Source: Lophius americanus
Lineage: Eukaryota > Chordata > Actinopteri > Lophiiformes > Lophiidae
DNA length: 64,000 nt
Assembly: GCA_037951165.1 (NCBI GenBank)
Contig: JBBDHG010000153.1
Coordinates: 1,242,001-1,306,000, forward strand
Direction: 5' to 3'
Within the stretch, counting starts at the first letter, position 1. Each line of letters starts with the position of its first letter. The notes beneath the pieces are model-generated. The model saw nothing but the letters and a program-made list of their open reading frames with translations, did not search any database and was not told where the DNA came from. The position numbers and the translations under genes were made by a program. Below are positions 11,113 to 21,875 of the stretch, piece by piece.

Positions 11113-11365
11113 TTCTTCTAACGGCTGCTCCCTTTTATGGGGTCGCCCAAGCGGATCACCTGTTTCCATCCAACAGGTCGGTGCCCTGCTGGTTATTTGC
11201 ACCAGTGATGGTATTTGTTAACCCGGTATCGGGTATCAAATTGTGTTGCGCCTATGGATCTGGCATATGTTTTACGCCGGATACCCTTCCTGACGCAACC
11301 CTTCCCATTTATCCGGGCTTGGGACCGGCACTAGAAGTAGACTGGCTTGTGAACCTTTTGTGGCT
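11113..11365 (-). repeat. Fish retroposon tail (SINE/LINE 3' type)
   Basis: Begins with TTCTTCTTCTTCT and continues with GGGGTCGCCCAAGCGGATCA and CGGATACCCTTCCTGACGCA, a block very common in fish retroposons. The (TTC) run at the start corresponds to a (GAA)n 3' tail of an element inserted on the minus strand. It extends to about the GACTGGCTTGTG block. Confidence 0.6.
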
Positions 11366-12029
11366 GAGTTTTTGAAGATAAATGATTAATTACCGGTATT
11401 TAATAAAGGCCAAATATTTTCTGCTTTCAGCTTCTTAGAAGTGAAGATATCTTCTTTCTCATTGAGTCATCGCTAATTAAACATCGGACTTAGATGAAAC
11501 GAGCGGGATGGAAAGATGTTACCTCTGAATGGCGATCTATTGTTTTCTGTTCTTTCTGATTGGTTGGATAAAATAATCAACTGAATAATTCATCATGAGA
11601 ATTATTGTTCATTTTAGCCTTAAATGGACTAACTGTTTATTAACAGAATGTCAGGATAGAGTTCATATTGCCCATCAAGATACAGACCCCTTGTTTCATT
11701 TGGTAATTACTAATATTATCAGACAAAAGCGGCAAATCTGTGTGATGCTGAAATATTTCTGTCATTTCCACCATGACTGATGTAGACGATTAAAGCACTA
11801 ATAAATCATTTTGATTATTAATTAACATAGTGTTTTCATTTTCTCACTTCATTGTTTGCTTTTATAACAGCCTTTCTAAACCAGGCTGCCATCTGGCTTT
11901 GTCAATATTTCACTCAATTTTGCTGACACCAGACGCAGATCATGACTTTGCATTCTCCCAGGCTCAGGTTTCCCATTGATAGTATGTCACATCTATCATT
12001 TATTGTATTCCCGTGTATAATTTGGGTCT

Positions 12030-12290
12030 CAGAGGGTTTTCATAATACCTTTTGGACTAAATTTGGACTAAACCGGACTAACTGTTAGGAACTTATGTTT
12101 ATAAAACAGTGTTTTTCAAAAGCCAGCCTTGCCCTAGGCAGTACAATATGAAAAATTATAGTTAAATATGATATAATCGAGACAGATCTCCTCCACCAAA
12201 TTTGGACTAAATCAGACTAACGCTTGAGAAAATATGGCCCCAAAATCTTTTGGAGATAAAGCTCCCCTTATTGTCAAAAATATAAAATGA
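12030..12290 (-). repeat. Copy of the ~155-bp family (about two units, inverted)
   Basis: In reverse complement it carries the GTTAGTCCGGTTTAGTCC and GTTAGTCTGATTTAGTCC blocks about 140 bp apart, GAGGAGATCTGTCT, and the GGGGAGCTTTATCTCCAAAA block. The last closely matches positions 3284-3302 of the tandem array. Confidence 0.7.
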
Positions 12291-12680
12291 CCTTTCCCAA
12301 AAATCAATCCAGTTCTTCCTTACACCGAGGTCTATGTGGGTATAAAACTTTAAAAACTATCCATGACATAGTTTTTGAGGTTCGGGTTAACACGATCCAT
12401 CTGCGGCAGAGGCAGACGCGGCAGGAGGGATAACGTTTCCGGAGTATCTCCGACTTTTTCAGGGATATAATTCTTCCGTATGAAATTTGTGTCAATAGAT
12501 AATTTATCAGCTAATTGTTTTGCATCATTTTTAACAACAGGTATAGCCCAGGGGAGACAGTTAAGCTGTGCCATCCTGAAGAATAGACAGATCTGTTGTG
12601 TGTGCATCTCTGTTTGTGGTTTCTCTGCAGAAGTCTGTGTGTGTCTGGGTCTTAGTGAGGGGTTTGTGCCGGCAGTGTTT

Positions 12681-12683
12681 GTC

Positions 12684-12715
<32 letters not shown>

Positions 12716-12726
12716 CATGCATGCAC
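12681..12726. repeat. (TG)n microsatellite with TGCA tail
   Basis: (GT)13 preceded by GTCTGTCT and followed by GCATGCATGCAC. Open frames here on both strands consist of Cys-Val or Thr-His repeats and are not genes. Confidence 0.95.
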
Positions 12727-13055
12727 ATCTTGCAGAGGTCATTACAGAGACAGATGACAGAAACAGTTGGCTATAAACGGGGGAGAAATAATTAGCTCTC
12801 TGAGAGAGAGCGAGGAAGAGAGAGAGATTTGTGCCTTGAAAAAAGGGAGCGTATTTTCTGGCAGCCTTAAGTGTGAAAACGGTTTGGCTCTGAGTACAGG
12901 CATAGTCTAATCCAAGTCTTCTGTAGCGAGTCTAATACAGAGCTTGTTGGGAATGGTGACAATGCATTCCAGTCAATCTGTGTGATTTCTTATTGCGCGC
13001 TGTTGCTTAATATACTCATCTTAACACTTTCTCCCATTCTGTCATGTTCACAGAA

Positions 13056-13104
13056 AGGACACACACACACATATATTCTTACATACACACACACACACAC
13101 AAAA
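13056..13104. repeat. (CA)n microsatellite pair
   Basis: Two short CA runs separated by ATATATTCTTACATA. Confidence 0.9.
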
Positions 13105-13160
13105 AAGTAGCATTAATGTACATGCAATCATTGCATAATTATGATATTTTATAATGAGGT

Positions 13161-13325
13161 CAGCTCCATAGCTAAGGGGTTAGAGCTCTGGTCTTGTAAC
13201 ACAGGGATGGTGGGTTTGCATCCCACGGGGATCTCCACACCCTAAAGGAGTGAGAAGAGTTGCATCAGGGAGGGAATCCGGTGTGAAACCTGTGCCAGCT
13301 CACTTATGCGGAAGATCAGGAGACA
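13161..13325 (+). repeat. tRNA-Thr-derived SINE
   Basis: The first ~78 bp resemble a vertebrate tRNA-Thr(UGU): CAGCTCCATAGC start, a perfect A box TAGCTAAGGGG (13169-13179), a TCTGGTCTTGTAACACAGGG anticodon arm and a degenerate B box GGTTTGCATCC (13213-13223). It is followed by a non-tRNA body ending in the CATCAGGGAGGGAATCCGGT block typical of fish SINEs. The anticodon stem is mispaired and there is no poly-T terminator at the tRNA 3' end, so it is a SINE rather than a working tRNA gene. Confidence 0.75.
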
Positions 13326-14229
13326 CCAAAAATAGAAAGAATGCAATGAGGTGCTTCTTCCTCATTCATTATTTGGATTGCCTTTAAGGCCGCTATACAG
13401 ACTCTACAGAACCACATTTAACTGCTCTGCACCGTAGACATGGAACAATTCACGAAAAGATCTGAAATTAGATGAGCTTGTATTAACTGATACATCCTAA
13501 AACATCAAAAATAATGTGTTGATCGAGATATGTTTGTTTTTTAAAGCACCCTTGTTTGTTTATGGTGAAATTTTTAATAGCATGTTGTATTTGTTGTATT
13601 ATAATGTGGGTGTTTGGTTGTACTTGTTGAATTTTAATGCGGGTGTTTGGTTGCTACCTTTGCCAGTTTTCTCTTGTAAAGAGATTTTTTAATCTCAATG
13701 GGACTTCCCTGATTAAAGAAAGATCAAAACCGTAAGAGAAACAGTGGTGGAATCTTTTCCTTACAATATACCTCTAGTTTAGGGCCGCGAACTGTTCATA
13801 CTGGAGTCTGATATAGGCCACATTTTATAATCAATGTGAACAGCAACTATAAAATTTCCAATCTAAGAAAAAATTAGACTTGAGCATTAAGACTGGGAGA
13901 ATGAACTTAATGTTGCTGGGGCGACGTCCCCCGACTTCTATTTTAAATTTTTTACTAAGAACAAACTCAATATTTTGAGGAAAATATCACGCGAACATAT
14001 CTGGAAATCATTTTCTCCATCTTTATTCAGTAGACGCACTTTTAAAGCATCCGAAAATATCAAGTTAATCAAAATTATTTCAGTATCATCTCAGAATTGT
14101 CTCCATCAATCTGCATTAATACAGCTTTTTGAAACAGATAAGGCAGATTTCCATCCCCATGTTTGTTTTTGACTGCTGCTTGTTTTGCCAAACACTACAT
14201 CACTTTGGACGTGTTGTTATTCTAAGCCA

Positions 14230-14415
14230 AATCCTCCCACCGTCCCAAATCATGCAGTACAGGTAATTGATTGCTCTAAATTGCCCGTAGGAGTGAATGT
14301 CAGCGAGTTGGTTGTTTTTCCCTGCGATGAACTGGCGACTCATCCAGGTGGTACCCCGTCTCTCGCCCTATGTCAGCTGGGATAGGCTCCACCCCCTGTG
14401 ACCTTGCACAGGATT
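14230..14415 (+). repeat. Teleost dispersed repeat (GGGATAGGCTCC family), 3' end
   Basis: Contains TCTAAATTGCCCGTAGGAG, a GCGATGAACTGGCGACTCA block and CAGCTGGGATAGGCTCCACC, in the order seen in a very common fish interspersed repeat. Further copies are at 16.6 kb (inverted) and 48.62 kb. Confidence 0.7.
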
Positions 14416-14569
14416 ACAATGTGCAAATGTGGGATTTATCTGATAACACACCTGGTGTGTAGTTAGTGTGAGTTGGATGATTGGAATGTAGAAATCCAGT
14501 ATTTCTACACACACAACACAGTTTCAGTGAGCTGTGGAAAAGTCTGACTGCAGTCAGTACTAAAGACCT

Positions 14570-14812
14570 GTGTTAGCGCCCTGACTCACCCTGTGGGTGT
14601 AGCTGTCTGCTCCTGAAGGAGCTGCTCACAGCTCCCACAGCCTCATGTAGGAGGTGAGAGGTGGCCAGCTCCTCCGCCCACCAGCCTCCACCAGAGAGTC
14701 CAGAGTCTCTTCCTGTCCCGCTCTGTGCTTCCTCCACCCCTGCAGACCACAGCGTAGAAGATCGCTGATGCTACCCCAGTGTTGTAGAAGGTGTTTTAAG
14801 TGAGTCCACCTG
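14570..14812 (-). mobile_element. LINE relic (reverse transcriptase C-terminal region)
   Basis: In reverse complement it reads through a piece resembling the end of a fish LINE reverse transcriptase: a Phe-Tyr-Asn-Thr-like stretch from ACCTTCTACAACACTGGGGT, then CTACGCTGTGGTCTGCAGGG and GGAAGCACAGAGCGGGACAG. The frame shifts, so it is inactive. Confidence 0.5.
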
Positions 14813-15192
14813 TTCAATGCCCAAACCCTGGTTCTGATTCATGAAGACCTCCTGCGGAGATGCTTCGTCTAACTACCGTTAACACGAAGACAGTTGACCT
14901 AAAACTAGTTAACGAAACCATTACTGAAGCTTGCAGGCCATGGCCTAAATAAAATATGCCGTTGCTTTCCTTTTTGAAACAACTCCAATCGTTTATCTCT
15001 TATGCTGGAGTGAGAGTTAATCGTCAGATGAAACTTTGCGGTCGAGACAGTCCTTGTTTAATGTGTTTAAAGGATAAGTTTGTCACGATAAATCAAAAAG
15101 TGATTAAGATTGTCTGTTAAGTGATCTGTTATCCACAGCTGCTCTCTCCAGTGTGCAAATCTAACCCATAAAAGTCCTCACCAGTCTTCATT

Positions 15193-15375
15193 ACCTCCGC
15201 CACCGAGAGTCGGGGGAGGTTTTATGATCAGTCCTGCTTGTCTGTCGGTGTGTCTGTGTGTTTGTTAGCAGCATCACCCGACGCAGCTTGATTAAAGATG
15301 GTGGGGGGATCAGGATCGACGGAGTTTGCAGCGGATCCAGATAAAGGGGCAGATCCTGAAATTTTTCATCCACCG
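15193..15375 (+). repeat. Teleost dispersed repeat (CCTCCGCC family)
   Basis: CCTCCGCCACCGAGAGTCGG followed by a GTCTGTCGGTGTGTCTGTG block, CAGCAGCATCACCCGACGC and GCGGATCCAGATAAAGGGG. This order is common in fish genomic repeats. Class unknown. Confidence 0.5.
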
Positions 15376-16584
15376 TTACTATCGATATTGTCGTTGACGT
15401 CATTGTGACATACCTCGATGTCTCCATTATACTGCATAAAGAAAATCACAGCATCTCTGTTAGGCTACAGATTTGTGAGGTTTCGTCGTCACTTTGGGAT
15501 GCATGGTTTCACTGAGTAGGCAAGCACTTTATTTATCGAGCGATTGTTGTCATGTGTGAGTGTGATGCTACAGAGACACCACAACCTCAGAACTATGTTC
15601 ACCTTCACTGAGGTCTGTTGCACAGCTGCAAAATATGTGAACCAAAATTGAGAGAAGCGCTGCAGCATAATTATATCAAGGCTCGTTGTGCTTCACACGA
15701 GGGCTCTGAAAAGGTTTTTTCGGCAGAGCGTAAAGCCTCTTGCCAATTTCAATTTCGTGTAATTTTCCAAAACAGAAAACTGGACAATCACACCTTGTTT
15801 ACGCACCTGATGTTTTGAGGCAGTTCTCCACACGACCTCGTCCAGCAGTTCCTCATCTTTACGACCGATGCAGCAGCGTCATTGCTTTTGTGATAGACCG
15901 TTCTTCCTCATTTGTAAGATTAATCAATCGAAGATTAGATGCGTAAATGTGTAGAATCCCCATGAGGTTATAAAGCCGGTTTGTGGTGTGATCGTTCTGA
16001 AACAGGTACTAACACCTTGTGTGACTCTTTCAGGGGTCAGCAACATTTTATGGACATGACCTTTGGACATGTACGTCCAAAGGCATAGAAGCAGCTAAAA
16101 ATGAGATGAGGTGGTTGGACTCATCCTTAGGAATAGGTGAGGAGCGCAGACATTCAGGGGGTGCTTGAAGTTCAGCTGCTTTGTGTATAAAGGAGGTTTT
16201 CCAGGCACATTCAAGTGGGAGGAGACTCGGTGGTAGACCCCAAACTTTCCTGGGGGGTTTATATACATCATGTGGACTGGAAACTCCTTGAGATCCGCTC
16301 CCACTGACAGGTACCATCGTGACATGATAATCAATAATTCTGTCCATCAACACCTAACAGGATATTATATATCAACACTTCCTCAAATCCCACTCTACGG
16401 AATTCATTGAAATTTCTCTCATGCTTTCTTTTGAAAAAGTTTGGGTCTCATAATTGGTTTCTTCTATTTGCCTACTTTTCCAATTTGGAGAGCTTACCTG
16501 ACTTGATCATTTTTCCTTCTCTCAATACTTCATCCACAAAGACAAAATGTTCACTTGCTGCCTGCTTTATTCCATCCACTGACA

Positions 16585-16848
16585 GGCTGCATTCATTCAC
16601 TCTTTTTCTGTAACTGATGGAGCCCATCCCAGCTGGCATTGAGGGAGAGTTGGACGGGTCATCAGTTCATCCACATTTCATATTTTTTGACCGTGGGAGT
16701 TCTCCCTAGAGCACTTGAAGATGAACTCCGGCAGACGGAATTAGAACAAGCAAACGCCACACAGACAGGCTTCAGGGCCAGAGGTGGATTTGAACTCGTA
16801 AACTGTCAGCTGAGCCACCCACTGCACCACTGTGCTGCCCTTCTTGGC
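16585..16848 (-). repeat. Teleost dispersed repeat (GGGATAGGCTCC family), inverted
   Basis: Starts with GGAGCCCATCCCAGCTGGCA, the reverse complement of the family's 3' block, and ends with GCACCACTGTGCTGCCC, the complement of its 5' end. It includes the GGATTTGAACTCGTAAACTG block that often misleads tRNA scans. Confidence 0.7.
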
Positions 16849-17320
16849 ATTTGCCGCTTTAACAAGATAAACAATGATATTCTGGTGTTCGCCTGTCAGT
16901 GGTTATAGTTTTATGGTCCAATGTGATTAGCTGAGGGTACGTTGATCGGCCCACAAATGAGATGTCAAATATAGTGTGTCATGTTTCCAGCTGAGAAATT
17001 CTATCACATCTTTCAACTTGTGCAAACTCAATACTTGTATCAACTCTACCGTCCTGAGCGCAGTGTCGACACTCACTCACTTTTTACCAGTATTATGCAC
17101 AAACGCATACCTTCTGGCCAAAGGTGGAGGTTACAGTGTGTTCAACAGAGATTTCGTGAAGCGTAATGTCATGCATACTGACTCATAAATCACATCTATA
17201 TAAACTGTTACACCGGCTTTATCCTGGACCATCATAACGAATTTTGAATACATTCACCTCTTGAAGATGTTCTTTGTGTCATATGTACATTCAAGTGCAA
17301 CATTCAGTCTATAGGGAATA

Positions 17321-17362
17321 TAGTCTAACTGTTGCGCTTTAACAAGCGCAACAGTTAGACTA
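17321..17362. repeat. Perfect 19-bp palindrome with 4-nt loop
   Basis: Left arm TAGTCTAACTGTTGCGCTT (17321-17339), loop TAAC (17340-17343), right arm AAGCGCAACAGTTAGACTA (17344-17362). All 19 pairs match. It abuts the 5' edge of a SINE-like tail. Confidence 0.95.
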
Positions 17363-17506
17363 AGAGAGACGCCCCTCGGGCGCTCCACGAGGGGCTGCCC
17401 ACTGCTCCCTCAGGGATGGGTCAAATGCAGAGAAGTAATTTCACTATGTTGTACTGTATGACTATGTGACTAATAAAGGATTGTTTCTTCTTCTTGTTTC
17501 TTGTAG
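17363..17506 (+). repeat. SINE-like tail ending in AATAAAGGATTG...(TTC)n
   Basis: Contains a GCCCCTCG/CGAGGGGC hairpin (17371-17378 with 17388-17395), CTGCCCACTGCTCC, GGGTCAAATGCAGAGAAG, AATTTCACTATGTTGTACTG and CTAATAAAGGATTG, ending in TTCTTCTTC. A second, less complete copy is at 51.25-51.39 kb. Confidence 0.6.
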
Positions 17507-17969
17507 TGAATCTTTCCTCCCAACTCATGATTCCAATAAACCCATCCGGCATAGGAGGCAAAAAAAGCCTGTAAAGTTGTTATTACAGCGTTATTATTAC
17601 AGTGGTTTACTCCAGTTACTGTTTGTACTGAAGTGATTTTAGAAGATTGTTCTTCCTCGTGCTCATCACTCGTTCACTTCAAAAACTAACAAAATTCAAG
17701 ACTAAATTGTAAAAATATGAATATATGTATACTCTACTGACATTTCTTTTGTTTTTGATCAAAAATATCAAAGAGCATTGAAAACTATAAAACCCGATGC
17801 TGAGTGTTATTCATCGTTCATATCACAGGGATGATTTGAATTGCAGGTTCAGACAGTTTGCAGTCGGTTTTATTCATGAAGCCTTCCACTCTGCATACAT
17901 TTGCTGGCCAACATTGGTTTGCGCAGTTCGTCTACGTCTGAATCGGCAATGTGAAAAAATGTTTTTTTC

Positions 17970-18200
17970 TATTGGCATTTCAGCCCTGATAGCTTCTGCT
18001 GTATCCATAAGCCTTCTGGCCTCTCCACCTCCCATTAAGCATAATGCAGGATGGAAATGTCTCTCTTAAGTCGCAGAGCACCTCTCAAATCCCTCGGAGA
18101 CCAATAGCTGGAATGACAAATCGGAGGGCACGTCGGCATGGCATTTAAGGCTGCTAACGAGATAAAGCGGCCGAGCTTGGCACCTCTCACACGCTCGCTA
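17970..18200. promoter_or_regulatory. Candidate conserved non-coding block
   Basis: Unique, non-repetitive sequence of mixed composition with CCCATTAAGCATAATGCAGG and GGCATTTAAGGCTGCTAACG, unlike the surrounding AT-rich intron. No coding frame. Conservation is inferred from texture only. Confidence 0.25.
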
Positions 18201-18519
18201 CTCCTCCGCCCTGCTTTCTGTCATCTGTGCGGCTAAAGAGCTTTAGCGGAGCGGCCCCTGAAGTGGGGGCCGCTAGCCAGCTCGGCTTTAGCCCTCCCTT
18301 ACACCCTCTTCCCAAGCTCCCTCCTCTCCTCCTCTCTGCCTCAATTCCTTCCTCCATCGGAACATAATTAAAAGTTCTGGGCTCGGTGCCCAAGTGGCTG
18401 AAGGCTATGAGTCACTCCCCAAGACTGGAGGAATGAGAGATAAATCACCTGGGGGAGAAGGGTTGGAACTCCTCTCTCCCCTCACACCTGGGTTCATTTG
18501 GGGGACCCTATTACCGGGC

Positions 18520-18990
18520 CCTCCAATTATCCTGTCCCATCGGCCTGAATTTATTTGTACCGCTCCCCCACTGCCATAAAATTATAACTTTGCGTGATAT
18601 AATTTTTTGCTCGATGCAGTCCAGCTCAAGGTTAATAGCCGCCTAGCTGACTTTGAGGAGGCTGAAGGATGCTGCTGAACTGATGCTCCGCTCATCCACC
18701 TCCTCACACCACTCCCTCTCAGCCTCTTGTTTAGCCTGTAAAAGAAGTGCAGGGAAGGGGGGGGGGTTGAAGTGCCTAACAGGAGTTATTGTCCACTGCA
18801 ACCCCATTAATGGTACCCCAAGGTGCTGTAAGTGTCTCTCTTATGGGAGAAACTACCATTAATTGTCTGATCAAACCTTGAGACCCTCACTGTTTTACTG
18901 CATTGTTGGCCCTGAACTGCATTAAATCGAGGGCCCTCATAGAATACATTTCCATCTCATCAAAGGAGCTCCGTAAGTAGGAGTTTCTAT
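18520..18990. promoter_or_regulatory. Candidate conserved non-coding block
   Basis: Unique block including CCATAAAATTATAACTTTGC, AACCCCATTAATGGTACCCC, CTACCATTAATTGTCTGATC and CTCATCAAAGGAGC (TCF/LEF-like). It has several TAAT cores, no repeat similarity and no open frame worth translating. It is among the most enhancer-like stretches of intron 2. Confidence 0.3.
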
Positions 18991-20984
18991 TAACTTGTTA
19001 TGGATAAAAGTTTATCATGTTTGTTGAACTTTGTGCTGTAAAGTTTAGACGGCTGTTGGTTTTCAAGAACCATCGAAGGTCTTCACATTTCACCCGTTCT
19101 GGGAGACTATGAGACCGTTTTTCTTTTCCCTATTTTGTTTTTATAGAACAAATTAAGGAATGTACAGTATTATTGAAAATGTATATTTTGATGTTTTTGT
19201 TTCTGGGCTTGTGTTGCTAACGATAATTAGACAATATTATGCCTCCTAGTACTAGCACACTATTATTAAGAGAATATTAACTGTTTCAAATGAACAAAAA
19301 CACATTTAGATAAACGTTATCAGGCTTTATTTTCTAAAACTGAAGCATCCAAGTGTGGACCATAACTTTGTCTTGCTGGTACCTGGGTTTACTAAGGTCA
19401 AGGTACTTGCTAACCCTTGAAGTTGTTAATATTCTTAATAGTGAGTGAATTCATGAGTACCGGTTCATGCAAAGGTTACGGAGCCGTGTATGATGGGAAC
19501 CGATCTTTTGAGCAACATCCAACAACAACATTTTGAGTTACGCTCAGCTAGACTTCAGACGGTGCCACTAACTCTAAATATGTGGCTGGCGAGGCTGAGG
19601 GTGTCTTTCTTTTGTTTATTGATGCTGTTCCTTAATTCTTTAGTCCCAATAACTTGCATTTGTGGTGCGGTTGCCATATACACATACTGCCAATGAATGT
19701 CAGGACTCACAATAGGTGCTTTGTATCATTTTTTGTGCTTTTTGTGATTAACTCAATTATGTTAACTTCCCCACATTGTTAAAATAACCATTAATATATT
19801 AGCGTGGAAGAGTAATTAATACACGCCCCTGATGGTTTTGCCTTGTCAAGTCATCAACGGTAAGTTTCATTTGTTCGTTAACCGTCAATCTGCCCCTCAT
19901 GTTTATACAGGAAAGAGAGGAACCGCCTCACTGTACACCGAATGGAACTGTGCACCAACAGCTGAGCCTCCGGTCACTTGTCAGTCAAACGTCTGAAGTT
20001 TGCAGATGCCCCTTTTCTCAGTGGGCAAATCTCAGGAGGCAGCGGTCGTGCCATTAAAAAAAGTTTACTTCCCTCCGCTTAACTTTGATTCAAATTTCGA
20101 TTTCCTGCCAAACTGACAACACTGTTTTCTCTGCTTTGCTCATATTCGCCCTCGCTCTCACAGTAACTACTCAAAAAACATTTGCTGTCTCACAATTTCC
20201 AGAAATGAAAATGAAGCAATGTGACACTTTGCCCATTAAAATATTAGGAGTCTACTAAATGTTTTCAGCGGCACTAAAGCCTGGAGCCGTCGGTAAAACG
20301 GAGTTCAAAGAGTTGCTGCTTTGGGGTCGGTTTTTCAGAATGAACTGAAAGTAGTTTAATCTAATTTAACTGCGGATATTTGATTTGGACAGGTCTTTAT
20401 GCAACCTTGAAGATCCTCATGTTGAAACCCTAAGAATATGAAAGAAAGAGCAAGCTGGAACCAGAACAAAACCCAGGATGGGTTTTCACCAACAGTGGCG
20501 AGGCTCAGGTGTTACCTAGTTATACGATTTTACTGTAGAGTGTGAGATTTTTTTTTAGAAACACTCTCAAGAAACATCTTAACTCAGCGCTCATCTGCTA
20601 TCTTCATCCAGACCTTCAGCCTCAGAGTTCATGCCTTGTTTTGGTGGCTGTCTAATTGAGATTCTTTTATTTTTTATAAAAAATTGCTGATTTTATGTTT
20701 GACTTTCAGGTTTGATACAATAACTAGTATTTTTTCTACACATTCTGCAGAATAACAGAAAAAAATATAGATTAAATCTTCAGTCTTCTCACCATACTTC
20801 GCAGGAACAGAAGGTTTTAAGGTCAACCTATTAAGAAATTAGATTATTGCTTATCCCAAATTATATTGGTTGACATCATTCAAAACGGAGAGAATAGAAA
20901 CCAATCAGAGGATACGTTGTACAAAACTTACCCACAGCGCAGCTAAATCATATATTTAAGACGCAGTATGTAGTTTCTCCATCT

Positions 20985-21100
20985 ATAGCAGAGGTGCCAA
21001 ACCACTGGCCGAGGACCGGTACCGGGCCATGGATCATTTGTTACCGGTCTGCACAGAAAGAAAGAATACATTTTTTAAAAATTATTATGGTGAGTTGCAT
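20985..21100 (+). repeat. DNA-transposon-like terminal fragment
   Basis: GCAGAGGTGCCAAACCACTG, ACCGGTACCGGGCCATGGAT and TTGTTACCGGTCTGCACAG resemble the end of a widespread vertebrate repeat, probably hAT-derived. Class uncertain. Confidence 0.45.
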
Positions 21101-21784
21101 TTTATTACATGTTTTCTAGTGTAATAATTATGAAAAGTGCATAATATAAAGTTTAATAATTACATTTACATTGTTGTTATGCACTCTATTGTGGTTTGTT
21201 GTGCGATTGTTGAAACCATTTAATCTGACATTTACGTTCATGACTACATCTAGTCCAAGCTCAGTAATCCTAGCACAGTTTACCGCAGAAATGTCACATA
21301 TGATCTATCATCGCTTCCTTGAGACAATGTGTCCTTATATTTACAGCGAGTTCCTTCTTACCAAAATTCCAATTTAACTTCAAATACTTACCTTACCATT
21401 TCTGTACAAATGTTAAAGTAATTCCAGTAAACAATGGTTGTTCATTAAAGATGCTATAATTAGGGGAGGCTGCAGCTCAGGAGGTGGAATGAAGAAGAAT
21501 ACCGAAGACTATTCTGCTATCGCAAAGCTAATGAAGATCCTGAAAGATCGGGATGGTAGAAGGATTGATTGATTGATCGATTGAAAAAGAACAAGAAAAG
21601 AAAGAATCCCCTCATGTAGCCTTAGAATACTCGGAATCCTTCTGTATCGTTAAATGGACCGGGCCTTTGTAGACTGACTGACCACTCAAACTGCTTCACA
21701 AGTAGTACCAACATAAAAGATGCCACTTTGACTTTGGGAGCGGTAACTTTTTATGCATAAATAGTTATAGAGAGGAATAAAGAT

Positions 21785-21875
21785 TCAGTGTCTCGATCAA
21801 GGATCGTTTAGACTAAAGTGGGCGGGGTTCATATCACCAATCTTCTACTGCTCCGCCACCCGAGCAAATGTCCTA
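21785..21875 (-). repeat. tRNA-derived SINE relic
   Basis: GATTCAGTGTCTCGATCAAG, a GGGGTTCATATCACCAATCT block (complement of a B box) and CTCCGCCACCCGAGC (complement of the tRNA 5' half). Same organisation as 30.06-30.18 kb. Confidence 0.55.

Noticed and set aside
13161..13239. Functional tRNA-Thr(UGU) gene
   Set aside because: The A box is perfect but the anticodon arm is mispaired, the B box has two mismatches, and the sequence continues into a fish SINE body. It is treated as a SINE head.
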